From positions 1 through 42,848 of the forward strand of contig JANXQL010000006.1 in NCBI GenBank assembly GCA_025356815.1: a stretch of DNA of 42,848 nucleotides, in the 5' to 3' direction. Below the pieces are notes generated by a model. It saw only the letters and a program-made list of their open reading frames with translations. It did not search any database and had not been told where the DNA came from. Source of the DNA: Pseudomonadota bacterium (GTDB lineage: Bacteria > Pseudomonadota > Gammaproteobacteria > Steroidobacterales > Steroidobacteraceae). Shown in pieces: positions 18,440 to 27,468 of the stretch. Numbering within the stretch: the first letter of the stretch is position 1; each line of letters starts with the position of its first letter. The translations under genes and the position numbers were made by a program.

Positions 18440-19566
18440 CGCGTCACCACCACCGGCGACGATGAGTGCCATTGCAGCCAGACGAGCTCGTCATGCTGCA
18501 GCCGCTCCTCGTGGCGGAAGACGTTGGGCGCGGTGACCCGCAGCACGAATCCGGTTGGCAGCCGCACGAGGTAGCGTGTCGCATCGCCGAGGTACGCAAT
18601 GCCGGTGATGACACCCTGCAGGACGTTGTCGGGCTGTTCCGGCCGTTCGCGACTGAGCTGGATCTTCTCCGGGCGGATCGCCACCGACACCGGCGCGTCC
18701 GGCGGGGAGCTGACGCCGTGGTCGACGTAGACGATGCCGCCGAGCTGAGCGCACTCGATGCGCACGTGGTCGGGCTCGTCCTCGATCAGCCGTCCATCGA
18801 CCATGTTGACCGAACCGATGAAGTCCGCGACGAAGCGCGAATTCGGGAACTCGTAGATGTCCGCGGGCGTGCCGACCTGCAGGATCTCGCCCGAGCGCAT
18901 CACGCCGATGCGCGAGGCGAGCGTCATCGCCTCCTCCTGGTCGTGGGTCACGATCACGAACGTGACGCCGAGCTTCTCCTGCAGGTTCACCAGCTCAAAC
19001 TGCGTGTGCTCGCGCAGCTTCTTGTCCAGCGCCCCCAGCGGCTCGTCCAGGAGCAGCAGCTTCGGTCGCTTGACCAGCGCGCGCGCGAGTGCGACGCGCT
19101 GGCGCTGGCCGCCGGACAGCTGATGGGGCTTGCGCTTCTCGTAGCCGTCGAGCTGCACCATCGACAGCATCTCGCGGACACGCGACTCGATCTCGGCGCG
19201 CCCGGTACCGTCCTGCTTCAGGCCGAAGGCGACGTTCTGCGCCACGGTCATGTGCGGGAACAGGGCGTAGGACTGGAACATCATGTTGACCGGTCGCTCG
19301 TAGGGCGGCACCTGGGTCACGTCCACGCCGTCGATGTAGATGGCGCCCTCGGTGGGCGTCTCGAACCCCGCCAGCATCCGCAGCAGCGTCGTCTTGCCAC
19401 AGCCGGAGCCCCCCAGCAGACAGAAGATCTCGCCGCGCTGGATCTCCAGAGACACCTGCCGGACGGCGACGAAGTCACCGAAGCGCTTGGTCAGCCGGTC
19501 GATGCGCACGTACGGTGCGGGGGAAGCCTGGGGGACGGCGCCAACGGCGGTGACGGCTGCATTCAT
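18436..19566 (-). CDS. potG: Polyamine ABC transporter ATPase PotG/PotA
   Basis: A 376-residue ABC ATPase. It has Walker A GGSGCGKTT, the Q-loop in MMFQSYALFPHMTV, the signature LSGGQRQRVALARAL, Walker B LLLLDEPLGALD and H-loop VTHDQEEA. The C-terminal third (PVSVAIRPEKIQL...GVITGIAYLGDATRYLV) is a TOBE domain, as in PotA/PotG. ATG 19566 is chosen, with GAGG 8 bases upstream. It energises polyamine import through PotH and PotI. The gene starts 11 bp after potF. Confidence 0.94.
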   Translation of the reverse strand: MNAAVTAVGAVPQASPAPYVRIDRLTKRFGDFVAVRQVSLEIQRGEIFCLLGGSGCGKTTLLRMLAGFETPTEGAIYIDGVDVTQVPPYERPVNMMFQSYALFPHMTVAQNVAFGLKQDGTGRAEIESRVREMLSMVQLDGYEKRKPHQLSGGQRQRVALARALVKRPKLLLLDEPLGALDKKLREHTQFELVNLQEKLGVTFVIVTHDQEEAMTLASRIGVMRSGEILQVGTPADIYEFPNSRFVADFIGSVNMVDGRLIEDEPDHVRIECAQLGGIVYVDHGVSSPPDAPVSVAIRPEKIQLSRERPEQPDNVLQGVITGIAYLGDATRYLVRLPTGFVLRVTAPNVFRHEERLQHDELVWLQWHSSSPVVVTR

Positions 19567-19577
19567 CAAGGGGTCCT

Positions 19578-20717
19578 CTAGCGTCCGGTACGCACGCGCG
19601 TCCACGCGCGATTGGCGTATCTGGCGTAGGTCAGTGATTCGGCGCGGTGCGGCTTGAGCGTCGCCACGACATCCGGTGGCGGGAAAACCATCGGGTCGTT
19701 CAGCAGCTCTTGGGGCACCAGCTTCTCGGCAGCGACATTGGCCGCCGGGAACTTGCGGAACTTGGTGAACTCCGCGGAAATCTCGGGTCGCAGCAGGAAG
19801 TTGATGAATCGGTGCGCGTTGTCAGGGTGCGGGGCGTCCGCAGGGATCGCCAGCATGTCGAACGAGCGCAGCGCGCCCTCCCGGGGAACGGAGAATGCGA
19901 TCTCCACGCCCTTGCCCGCCTCGCGTGCGCGGTCGCGCGCCTGCATCACATCGCCGCTCCAGCCGACGGCGACGCAGGTCTCGCCATTGGCGAGGTCGTT
20001 GATGTACTGCGAGCTGTGGAAGTAGCGGACGAACGGCCGCACCTTCATCAGCATTGCCTCGGCGGCATCCAGGTCCGCCTGCTTCTCGGAGGACACTTCA
20101 AGGCCCAGGTAGATCTTCGCCGAAGTGAAGATCTCGGCCTCCTGGTCGAGCAGCGTGTAGCCGCAGTCCCTGAGCTTGGACGCATAGGCGGCGTCGAACA
20201 CCAGCTTCCAGCTGTCGATCGGCGCGTTGCCGAGGGCCTGCTTGACCTTCTGCACGTTGTAGCCGATGCCGGTGATCACGCCCGCGTAGGGCACGCCGAA
20301 GCGGTTACCCGGGTCGTCGTTCTCGAGCTGACGCAGTACCGCCGGGTCGATGTTGACGAGATTCGGCAGCTTGGACTTGTCCAGCGGCAGCAGGATGCCC
20401 TGTTTCGCCTGCCGTTCGAGGAAGAAATCGGTCGGCACGACGACGTCGTAGCCGGTGCGGCCGGTCAGCAGCTTGGTTTCGAGCACCTCGTTGCTGTCGA
20501 AGACGTCGTAGTTGACCTTGATGCCGGTCTCGCGCTCGAACTTGGCGAGCGTGTCGGGCGCGACGTAGTCGGACCAGTTGAGGACGTTGAGGACCTTCTC
20601 CTCGGCGACGGGACCCGACGACGCGCGCCCCGCCCCGGTATTTTCGCCCCCACACGCCGCCAGCACGAGCGCCGCCAGACAGGCGCCGAGCACACTACGG
20701 GCACAGCTCGAACTCAT
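19578..20717 (-). CDS. potF: Polyamine-binding protein PotF/PotD, lipid-anchored
   Basis: A 379-residue solute-binding protein for putrescine or spermidine. The N-terminus MSSSCARSVLGACLAALVLAACGG has a lipobox (LAAC) predicting a lipoprotein, whereas E. coli PotF is soluble and periplasmic. The mature part begins with the family pattern VLNVLNWSDYVAPDTLAKFERETGIKVNYDVF. It later has YDVVVPTDFFLERQAKQGIL, VPYAGVITGIGYN and CVAVGWSGDVMQA. ATG 20717 has AGGGG six bases upstream, better placed than for ATG 20723. It lies 14 bp after puuA. Putrescine against spermidine preference cannot be read by eye. Confidence 0.92.
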   Translation of the reverse strand: MSSSCARSVLGACLAALVLAACGGENTGAGRASSGPVAEEKVLNVLNWSDYVAPDTLAKFERETGIKVNYDVFDSNEVLETKLLTGRTGYDVVVPTDFFLERQAKQGILLPLDKSKLPNLVNIDPAVLRQLENDDPGNRFGVPYAGVITGIGYNVQKVKQALGNAPIDSWKLVFDAAYASKLRDCGYTLLDQEAEIFTSAKIYLGLEVSSEKQADLDAAEAMLMKVRPFVRYFHSSQYINDLANGETCVAVGWSGDVMQARDRAREAGKGVEIAFSVPREGALRSFDMLAIPADAPHPDNAHRFINFLLRPEISAEFTKFRKFPAANVAAEKLVPQELLNDPMVFPPPDVVATLKPHRAESLTYARYANRAWTRVRTGR

Positions 20718-20731
20718 CGGCATCCCCTGGA

Positions 20732-22072
20732 TCAGACGTTCAGCAGGAGGTGCTCTCGCTCCCAAGCCGAGATGACCTGCAGGAAGGCCTCGTGCTCGCA
20801 CTCCTTGACGGCGGTGTAGGCGGACACGAAGCGCTCCCCGCACACGTCCACCAGCGGGCGGCACTCGCGCAGCAGGCGCAGCGCCTCCGCCAGCGTGCGC
20901 GGCAGCTGGAACGGCATGTCGTAGGCGCTGCCGGTGATCGGCTCGGTGGGTTTGAGGCCCTCGATCATCCCAAGATACCCGCAGGCGAGCGAGGCCGCCA
21001 TCGCGAGATAGGGATTCGCGTCCGCCCCGCCGCAGCGGTTCTCAACCCGGCGCGCGGCTGCCGAGGACATAGGCACTCGCAGGCCGGCGGTACGATTGTC
21101 GTAGCCCCACTGGACGTTGATCGGCGCCGAGTTGTGCGGCGTCGTGCGGCGGTAGCTGTTGACGTTCGGCGCGAAGAGCGACATCGCCGCCGGCAGGTAA
21201 CGCTGCAGGCCGGCGATGTGCGAGAAGAACAGCGAAGTCGGCGAGCCGTCCGGCGCGCTGAACACGTTCTTGCCGGTCTTGCTGTCCACGATGCTCTGGT
21301 GCAGGTGCATGGCACTGCCCGGCTCCTTGGCGTGTGGCTTGGCCATGAACGTCGCGTACATCTTGTGACGCAGCGCCGCTTCGCGCGCCGTGCGCTTGAA
21401 CAGGAACGCCTGGTCGGCGAGCGACAGCGCGTTGCCGTGCAACAGGTTGATTTCCATTTGCGCGGCGCCAGCCTCGTGGATCAGCGTGTCGATCTGGATT
21501 TCCTGCGCCTCGCAGAAGGCATAGACATCGTCGAACAGCGGGTCGAACTCGTTGACCGCCGCGATCGAGTAGCTCTGGCGGCCGATCTCCGGGCGACCCG
21601 AGCGGCCGATGGGTGGCTTCAGCGGGTAGTCGGAGTCGATGTTCGGCTCGACCAGGAAGAACTCGAGTTCGGGCGCGATCACCGGGTCCCAGCCATGGCC
21701 CGCGTACAGGTCGAGGACGCGGCGCAGGACATAGCGCGGCGCCATCGGCACCGGCCGGCCGTCGCCGTAGTAGCAGTCGTGAATCACCTGCGCGGTGGGC
21801 TCGGCCGCCCACGGCACGACGCGAATGGTGGTCGGATCAGCCTTCAGGACGATGTCGATCTCGGATGGGCTGATCGCGCTGTCGTCGTCCGGGTACTCGC
21901 CGGTGACGGTCTGCAGGAAGATCGACTCGGGCAGCCGCATGCCCTCTTCCTCGATGTATTTCTCGGCGGGGACCACCTTGCCGCGAGCCACGCCCGCGAG
22001 GTCCGGGATGATCGCCTCGACTTCCTGGATGCCATGGTCCTTCAGAAACTGCCTAACGGGGCTCGTCGTCAT
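20732..22072 (-). CDS. puuA: Glutamine-synthetase-like gamma-glutamylpolyamine synthetase
   Basis: A 446-residue enzyme of the glutamine synthetase superfamily, PuuA/SpuI-like. It joins glutamate to putrescine or another polyamine with ATP, the first step of the gamma-glutamylated degradation route. Family motifs: PELEFFLVEP (metal ligand Glu), HEAGAAQMEINL, GSAMHLHQSI (ammonia/nucleotide site region) and NRTAGLRVPMSSAAARRVENRCGGADANPYLA. The metal and ATP residues expected of active enzymes appear present. It starts 3 bp after the puuD stop codon and precedes the importer genes, so uptake and first modification are co-expressed. Confidence 0.92.
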   Translation of the reverse strand: MTTSPVRQFLKDHGIQEVEAIIPDLAGVARGKVVPAEKYIEEEGMRLPESIFLQTVTGEYPDDDSAISPSEIDIVLKADPTTIRVVPWAAEPTAQVIHDCYYGDGRPVPMAPRYVLRRVLDLYAGHGWDPVIAPELEFFLVEPNIDSDYPLKPPIGRSGRPEIGRQSYSIAAVNEFDPLFDDVYAFCEAQEIQIDTLIHEAGAAQMEINLLHGNALSLADQAFLFKRTAREAALRHKMYATFMAKPHAKEPGSAMHLHQSIVDSKTGKNVFSAPDGSPTSLFFSHIAGLQRYLPAAMSLFAPNVNSYRRTTPHNSAPINVQWGYDNRTAGLRVPMSSAAARRVENRCGGADANPYLAMAASLACGYLGMIEGLKPTEPITGSAYDMPFQLPRTLAEALRLLRECRPLVDVCGERFVSAYTAVKECEHEAFLQVISAWEREHLLLNV

Positions 22073-22075
22073 AGG

Positions 22076-22852
22076 TCACCTGCCAGCGTTCGCCGCGGCC
22101 GCGCCGCGTGCGTGGGCCCGCGCCGCGTCACCGAACGCAGCGAACAGAGCCTTGGAAAATTCATTTTTCATCACCTGCCACTCGGGGTGCCACTGCGCCG
22201 CGAGCGCAAACCCCGGGGCGTTCGCGACGCTCACCGCCTCGATGACACCGTCCGGCGCCCGACCCTCGGCCACGAGTCCCTCGCCGAGGCGGTCGATGCC
22301 CTGCGAGTGCAACGAATTGACACGGATGCGGTCGCGGCCGGCAATCCGCTCGAAGGCGCCGCCCGGCGCAAGCAGCACCTCGTGCGACTCGGCGTATTGC
22401 TGCTCCAACGGCATCGTCTCGTCTTCCTTGTGCGTCAGGAAGCCCGGGATCTCATGCAGCCGCTGGTGCAGGCTGCCACCGTAGGCGACGTTCAATTCCT
22501 GGAAGCCGCGACAGATCGCCAGCAGCGGCAGCCCCGCCGCGACCGCCCGCGGGATCAGGGGCAGCGTGGTCGCATCGCGCTCTGGGTCGTGCCACGTGCC
22601 CGGCGCGCTCGCCGGCCCATCGTAGTGGTGCGGTTCGACGTTGGAGGGACTGCCGGTCAAGAGCACGCCGTCGCAGCGCTCCAGCAGCACCTCCAGTTCC
22701 ATGCGCTCGCCGAAGGCGGGCACCACGAGCGGGACGGCGTCGGCGGCGTCGACGATCGCGGCGAGGTACTTCTCGCCGACGCAATGGAACCAGTGACTGC
22801 CTAGCAGTCGGCGGTCGGCGGGGACGCCTATGACGGGTTTGCGCGCGCGCAT
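22076..22852 (-). CDS. puuD: Gamma-glutamyl-GABA hydrolase (class I GATase fold)
   Basis: A 258-residue PuuD-like peptidase C26. It releases GABA, or the corresponding amino acid, from its gamma-glutamyl conjugate. The nucleophile elbow is LAICRGFQELNVAYGG (catalytic Cys), and the His-x-Glu partner pair is in AAQWHPEWQ. KPVIGVPADRRL, LLTGSPSNVEPHHY and VNSLHSQGIDRL are typical. ATG 22852 is chosen because homology starts there; the upstream 59 codons are not protein-like. There is no clear ribosome binding site because an AT-rich operator-like element abuts the ATG. It is the first gene of the nine-gene run. Confidence 0.92.
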   Translation of the reverse strand: MRARKPVIGVPADRRLLGSHWFHCVGEKYLAAIVDAADAVPLVVPAFGERMELEVLLERCDGVLLTGSPSNVEPHHYDGPASAPGTWHDPERDATTLPLIPRAVAAGLPLLAICRGFQELNVAYGGSLHQRLHEIPGFLTHKEDETMPLEQQYAESHEVLLAPGGAFERIAGRDRIRVNSLHSQGIDRLGEGLVAEGRAPDGVIEAVSVANAPGFALAAQWHPEWQVMKNEFSKALFAAFGDAARAHARGAAAANAGR

Positions 22853-22869
22853 GTTAATTATTTTGAACA
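22853..22869 (-). promoter_or_regulatory. PuuR-type operator in front of puuD
   Basis: On the minus strand TGTTCAAAATAATTAAC directly abuts the puuD ATG. It shares 13 of 17 positions with an element upstream of puuR (27464-27480). The half-site TGTTCA agrees with my memory of the E. coli PuuR site, which contains TGAACA. Repressor binding here would cover the start of puuD. Confidence 0.55.
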
Positions 22870-22946
22870 GCTGCCCGAGTTGTGGGACAGCGGAACGGCC
22901 TTGATTTAAGCACACCGGAGGGGGCTTCGTCGCCTGCCGAGGCAAC

Positions 22947-22975
22947 GAAAGGCGCCCCTTAGTGGCGCTTTTTAA
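22947..22975 (+). terminator. Hairpin plus T-tract upstream of puuD
   Basis: AAAGGCGCC, a 7-base loop, GGCGC and then TTTTT reads as a rho-independent terminator on the plus strand (stem about 9 bp with one G-T pair). No plus-strand gene precedes it closely. On the minus strand the stem is followed by TTTCG and may end rlmKL transcripts. The rest of 22870-23112 shows no gene. Confidence 0.5.
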
Positions 22976-23112
22976 GCAATTTTGCGCTGCACCATCAGGC
23001 GGCCGGGGGCTTTCCGGACCCACCCCCACCCCCCGGTGTGGCGCCGCCTGGCTAGCAAGATCTTAAACGGCGCTCTTGACAGCGCGCGGCCTTTCGGGGC
23101 GTCCGACGGCCG

Positions 23113-25278
23113 TCACGGCGCCGCGCGGATCAGGTAGCAGCGGTGGATCTTCGCGTGGCGCTCGAAGTCCTTCGGGATCGTCGCGCGGGAAATGTCCTCG
23201 ATCACCAGGCCCGGCAGCGCCGCGGCATCCAGATCGAAGCGCGTGTAGTTGGTCGAGAACACCAGCAGGCCACCTGGCGTCAGCAGGCGGGCGGTCTGCT
23301 GCAGCAGCCCCACGTGGTCGCGCTGCACGTCCAGCGTGCCTTCCATGCGCTTCGAATTGGAGAACGTCGGCGGGTCCAGGAAGATCAGATCCCAGCCCGC
23401 CGCCGGCGCGCTGCGCAGCCACTCGAGCGCGTCGGCCTGGACGAGCACGTGCTCGCGGCCGTCGAAGCCGTTGATCTCGAGGTTGCGCCGTGTCCAGTCG
23501 AGGTAGGTACGGGACATGTCGACGCTGGTCGTGGACGCCGCGCCGCCGGCTGCGGCGTACACGCTCGCGGTGCCGGTGTAGCTGAACAGGTTCAGGAACC
23601 GCTTGCCGCCGGCCAGCTCACGCAGCCGACCGCGGGTGATTCGATGATCTAGAAAGATGCCCGTGTCCTGATAGTCGTCGAAGTTCACCAGGAACCGCAG
23701 TCCGCCCTCCACGACCTGGTGGAACTCCTGCTCGGAGGCGAGCTTGGTGTACTGGTCGAGCCCCTTGCGCTTTCGCCGCGTACGGAACCAAATGTGGTCC
23801 TGGTCGAGGCCCAGCACCTGCGGCAGCACCGATACGGCGTCCGCACGACGCGCCCGGACCTTTTCCTCGGCGACCGTCGGGGGGGCTGCGTATTCCTGCA
23901 CGAACGCGTAGCGCGCCTGCTCGCCGTCGCCGTAGATGTCGATCGCGAACGAGTACTCGGGCATGTCGGCGTCGTACGCCCGCCAGCAGTTGACCTGCTC
24001 GCGCCGCGCCCACTTGCCGAGCGCGTCGAGATTCTTGCGCAGCCGGTTGGCGAACATCTGCGCGCCCGGATTCTCGCGTCGCGCGGGGTCCACCGGCGGC
24101 AGGCGCCCGGGCCGCGACTCCCGCGTGTGGTGCTCGGCGGCGATATCGAAGCGCAGCAGCTGCACCTCGATCGGGCCGTTGTACAGCTTGTGACGGCGGC
24201 GGGCCTCGAGCTTCAGCTCGCGACCCAGGCCAAGGTTGCCGGTCAGCACGCCCGCCTGCCAGCCGTCGAAACGCTCGCGCATCACCGCGCCGAGCTCGGC
24301 ATACAGCGGCCGCAACGTCTCCACTTCGCCGAGCCGTTCGCCGTACGGCGGATTGACCAGCAGCAGCCCGCGCTCGGTCGGCCGCCTGAGCGCGCCGACC
24401 GGCAGGCGCTCGATGCTGACGATGCCGGCAACGCCGGCAAGTTCGGTTGCCGCCCGCGCCGCGGCGACCGCCCGTGCATCCTGGTCGCTGCCGAAGATCC
24501 GTCCGGACGGGAACGTGGCGGCGGCGCGCCGCTGGCGCGCCTCCTCGAGCAGGCGCTGCCACAACGGCCCGTCGTGACCGGCCCAGCCGAGGAACCCGTA
24601 ATAGTCGCGCAGCAGACCGGGCGCGGCGTCGGTGGCGATCAGCGCCGCCTCGATCGGCAGCGTGCCGGAGCCGCACATGGGATCGACGAAGGCGCCCCCG
24701 GCGGCGGCGATCTCGGGCCAGCCGCAGCGCAGCAGCAGCGTCGCGGCGAGGTTCTCCTTCATTGGCGCCGGCACACCCTCCGCCCGCCAGCCGCGGCGAT
24801 GCAGGCTCTCGCCGGCGAGGTCGAGTGCGAACACCGCCTCGTCACCGACGACGCGTACGCTGACGCGCACGTCCGGGCGGACGGTATCGACATCCGGTCG
24901 CACCTCGCGCAGCTCGCGCAACTGGTCGACGATCGCGTCCTTGACCTTCAGCGCGCCGAAGCGCGTGTGGGTGATCGCAGAGCGGGTCGAGTCGAAGTCG
25001 ACGGCGAGCGTCGCACCCACGGCCAGATGCGCCGACCAGTCGATCTCACGGGTCGCCGCGTACAGCGCCTCCGGCGTCGCCGCTGGCGCCGCATGCAGGC
25101 GCAGCAGCACCCGGCTGGCGACGCGTGACCACAGGCAGGTCCGGTAGGCGACCTCGAGCGGGCCGCTGCACGTCACGCCCCAGGGGCGGTCGCGGGTGTT
25201 CTGTGCACTCTGCGCCACGAGCTCCGCGGCGAGCAGGTCGGCGGCGCCGGTGGGCGCGGTGACAAGGTATTCGTTCAT
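23113..25278 (-). CDS. rlmKL: Bifunctional 23S rRNA methyltransferase RlmKL
   Basis: A 721-residue fused enzyme. It makes N2-methylguanine at position 2445 (RlmL half) and N7-methylguanine at 2069 (RlmK half) of 23S rRNA. The N-terminal half has a THUMP-like region, then the N2-G methyltransferase motifs FVDPMCGSGTLPIEAALI and LLLVNPPYGERLGE. The C-terminal half is RlmI/K-like: GIFLDHRITRGRLRELAGGKRFLNLFSYTGTASVYAAAGGA (SAM site) and LIFLDPPTFSNSKRM. ATG 25278 is the start; it overlaps the stop codon of the nuclease gene in ATGA. The longer open frame upstream is a shadow. The fused form is characteristic of gammaproteobacteria. Confidence 0.95.
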   Translation of the reverse strand: MNEYLVTAPTGAADLLAAELVAQSAQNTRDRPWGVTCSGPLEVAYRTCLWSRVASRVLLRLHAAPAATPEALYAATREIDWSAHLAVGATLAVDFDSTRSAITHTRFGALKVKDAIVDQLRELREVRPDVDTVRPDVRVSVRVVGDEAVFALDLAGESLHRRGWRAEGVPAPMKENLAATLLLRCGWPEIAAAGGAFVDPMCGSGTLPIEAALIATDAAPGLLRDYYGFLGWAGHDGPLWQRLLEEARQRRAAATFPSGRIFGSDQDARAVAAARAATELAGVAGIVSIERLPVGALRRPTERGLLLVNPPYGERLGEVETLRPLYAELGAVMRERFDGWQAGVLTGNLGLGRELKLEARRRHKLYNGPIEVQLLRFDIAAEHHTRESRPGRLPPVDPARRENPGAQMFANRLRKNLDALGKWARREQVNCWRAYDADMPEYSFAIDIYGDGEQARYAFVQEYAAPPTVAEEKVRARRADAVSVLPQVLGLDQDHIWFRTRRKRKGLDQYTKLASEQEFHQVVEGGLRFLVNFDDYQDTGIFLDHRITRGRLRELAGGKRFLNLFSYTGTASVYAAAGGAASTTSVDMSRTYLDWTRRNLEINGFDGREHVLVQADALEWLRSAPAAGWDLIFLDPPTFSNSKRMEGTLDVQRDHVGLLQQTARLLTPGGLLVFSTNYTRFDLDAAALPGLVIEDISRATIPKDFERHAKIHRCYLIRAAP

Positions 25279-26705
25279 GGCTTGAGCTCGACGATGCACG
25301 CCGCGTCCGGCGTTGACAGGAATTTCTTCAGGATACGGTAAACGTCGGGATCGAACGGCACGGCGTCGGCATCGAGCCGATGCGCGTGCTCCGGCTCCTG
25401 CACGGTCCCCAGGTAGCGCCAGCCCTCCAGTACGTGCAGATCCTCCTGGCCGCGCCAGTCGCGCTCGACGACGAGGATGCGGCCGGCGTAGGGCCAGGGC
25501 TTGAGCCTGAGCGCAGCGAGCGCGAGGCGCACCCTCGTGTCGTGCAGCGCCGGCGGCTCGCGGCCGACGCAGGCCCCACGGCAGCGCTTGAGCTGGTAGG
25601 CGAAGCAGGAGCCGGTGTCGGCCTGCGCCCCGGCGCCGCGCTCGACGCCGAGCGAGCGGGCGCACAACTGGTGGGCGCGCACGATCTCCTCGACCGCGCG
25701 AGCCGCCGCACGCCGGTCGCGGTACAGGCCATAGACTTCGGCTCTGGCCTCGGCATCGAGCGCATCCAGCTCGATGATCTCGAGCCGCGACGGCGCGCCC
25801 TCGCACGGCGCCAGGCGCAGCGTCCACTGGGCATCGGTGCCGCGCAGCCGACGGTTGTGGAGCGGGCGGTCGGTCTTCACGGCGCGCGCCTCGATCAGCA
25901 GCGCTCCGAGCTCGCCGGCGGTTTCGGTCCAGTCGACCCGTCGCACCAGTTGCGCGAGCCGCTGTTCGGCAGCCGAGCGGTGCGCGGCGGCGAAGTGCTC
26001 CAGCACGCGCTTGCGGATGTTCCGGCTCTTGCCGACGTACAGAAGCGCCGCGTCTTCACCGTAGAAGCGATAGACCCCGGACAGCTCCGGCAGTTCGTCG
26101 GCAAGCCCGGCGGGCAGCTCCGGTGGCAGCGGCGTCTCCAGCAGCAGCGCGTCGATCGCCTGCCCGAGCCGCACGACGCCGACGTCGCGCTCGAGCACGC
26201 GCAGCAGATCCCTGAGCACCTGCGCATCGCCGAGTGCGCGGTGGCGGGCGCTGCATGACAAGCCGTGGCGCTCCATCACTGTATCGAGGTTGTGGCGGCG
26301 CTGCTCCGGGAACAGCCGACGCGACAGCTTGACCGTGCACAGCACGCGCGCGGTATAGCTCAGATCGAGGCGGCCAAGCTCGGCGCGGATGAAACCGTAG
26401 TCGAAGCGCGCATTGTGGGCGACGAACACCCGGCCGCCGAGCCGCTCGAGCAACTCGCGTCGGACGTCCTCGAACGTCGGGGCGGCGGCGACCATCTCGT
26501 TGCTGATGCCGGTGAACGCCTCGATCGGCGATGGGATACGCACGCCCGGATTGACCAGGGTCGACCATTCGCGGCTGGTGCCGTCGCGATCGACCTGGAC
26601 GACGCCGATCTCGATGATCCTGTTGCGGCTGGCATTGCCGCCAGTCGTCTCCAGGTCGACGCAGACGAAGTCGCGATCGACGCCGGCGGCTGCGACGCCC
26701 GTCAT
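25275..26705 (-). CDS. DnaQ-type exonuclease fused to a GIY-YIG (Cho/UvrC-like) nuclease
   Basis: A 476-residue protein with two nuclease modules. Residues about 12-180 are a DEDDh 3'-5' exonuclease: FVCVDLETTGGN (ExoI), VAHNARFDYGF (ExoII) and HRALGDAQ (ExoIII). Residues about 205-290 are a GIY-YIG domain: SGVYRFYGEDAALLYVGKSRNIRKRVLEHF, then LGALLIEARAVKTDRPLHN with the catalytic Glu. A Cys set C-x18-C-x7-C-x3-C (SCFAYQLKRCRGAC) resembles the four-Cys cluster of UvrC. This suggests DNA incision plus trimming in repair; the role is inferred from domains. ATG 26705 is taken as the start. rlmKL follows with a 4-bp overlap. Confidence 0.88.
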   Translation of the reverse strand: MTGVAAAGVDRDFVCVDLETTGGNASRNRIIEIGVVQVDRDGTSREWSTLVNPGVRIPSPIEAFTGISNEMVAAAPTFEDVRRELLERLGGRVFVAHNARFDYGFIRAELGRLDLSYTARVLCTVKLSRRLFPEQRRHNLDTVMERHGLSCSARHRALGDAQVLRDLLRVLERDVGVVRLGQAIDALLLETPLPPELPAGLADELPELSGVYRFYGEDAALLYVGKSRNIRKRVLEHFAAAHRSAAEQRLAQLVRRVDWTETAGELGALLIEARAVKTDRPLHNRRLRGTDAQWTLRLAPCEGAPSRLEIIELDALDAEARAEVYGLYRDRRAAARAVEEIVRAHQLCARSLGVERGAGAQADTGSCFAYQLKRCRGACVGREPPALHDTRVRLALAALRLKPWPYAGRILVVERDWRGQEDLHVLEGWRYLGTVQEPEHAHRLDADAVPFDPDVYRILKKFLSTPDAACIVELKP

Positions 26706-26839
26706 GCGCAGCTCGCCGCAGCAGGCGGCGTCCGAACGGCGGCCGGCGCGACGCACGTCATGGTCGTGTAGGTCCTCGAGGGGGGTGGCGAATCACCGCG
26801 ACCGGCTGGCCGGCCGCCGGGCGACGGGCCGCCGGAGTT

Positions 26840-27394
26840 TCAGAACGTCGGCGGCGTGCTGGCGCTGATGATCTCACAGTCGTCGACGTCGGGATTGCGG
26901 AAGCGGTGCGGCACGGCGGTCGAGAAGTAGTACGCATCGCCCGGGCCGAGGATTCGCGTCGCGCTGCCGACCGTGACTTCGATGCGCCCGCGGACGATGA
27001 TCCCGCCCTCCTCACCGGGGTGGGAGAGCATCTCCGGACCGGTGTCGGCGCCGGCCGCGTAGCGCTCGCGCAGAATCGACATCGCGCGCTGCGGACGCCG
27101 CGCCGCGACCAGGAACAGTTCCACGGGCGCCGCGCCGATCGGCGTCAGCTCGTCGGCGCCGTAGAAGACCTGCGGCGGCAACGCGATGTCCATCGTGAAG
27201 AACTCGGCCAGCGACATCGGGATCCCGTCGAGCACCTTCTTGAGCGAGCTGACCGAGGGGCTCACCCGGTTCTGCTCGATCAGCGAAATCATGCCGTTGG
27301 TGACGCCCGCGCGCTTGGCAAGCTCGCGCTGCGACAGGCCATGCAGCTGGCGGATCGCGCGCAGGTGAGTGCCGACATCCAGGCCGGGTCGCAT
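26840..27394 (-). CDS. puuR: PuuR-like XRE/cupin repressor of putrescine genes
   Basis: A 184-residue regulator. The N-terminal XRE helix-turn-helix is LRAIRQLHGLSQRELAKRAGVTNGMISLIEQNRVSPSVSSLKKVL. A C-terminal cupin domain follows (HPGEEGGIIVRGRIEVTVG...GPGDAYYFSTAVPHRFRNP), and the end DCEIISASTPPTF closely resembles the E. coli PuuR end. PuuR represses putrescine catabolism genes and is released by putrescine. The 4-kb-distant puuD-puuA-potFGHI run and the shared operator-like elements fit this role. Two such elements flank its own promoter, which predicts autoregulation. The 134 bp between it and the nuclease gene shows no gene. Confidence 0.9.
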   Translation of the reverse strand: MRPGLDVGTHLRAIRQLHGLSQRELAKRAGVTNGMISLIEQNRVSPSVSSLKKVLDGIPMSLAEFFTMDIALPPQVFYGADELTPIGAAPVELFLVAARRPQRAMSILRERYAAGADTGPEMLSHPGEEGGIIVRGRIEVTVGSATRILGPGDAYYFSTAVPHRFRNPDVDDCEIISASTPPTF

Positions 27395-27411
27395 CGTCAG
27401 CTGACCAGCGC

Positions 27412-27428
27412 GTGAATAATAATAGACA
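27412..27428 (+). promoter_or_regulatory. Second operator-like element near puuR
   Basis: GTGAATAATAATAGACA on the plus strand matches the other two elements at about 12 of 17 positions when read in the same orientation. It is inverted relative to the 27464-27480 site and lies between the predicted puuR transcript start and its ATG. Confidence 0.35.
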
Positions 27429-27438
27429 TCAGACGCCG

Positions 27439-27468
27439 AATATGGCCCTGCGGCACCGAAAGTGTCAA
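27439..27468 (-). promoter_or_regulatory. Promoter of puuR
   Basis: Minus strand: a perfect -35 TTGACA (27468-27463), an 18-bp spacer, then CATATT as a weak -10 (27444-27439). Transcription would start near 27432. The -35 box overlaps the operator-like element at 27464-27480. Confidence 0.5.

Noticed and set aside
25279-25827. Longer N-terminus of RlmKL
   Set aside because: The extension is the shadow of the DnaQ-GIY-YIG gene. RlmKL begins MNEYLVTAPTG at 25278.
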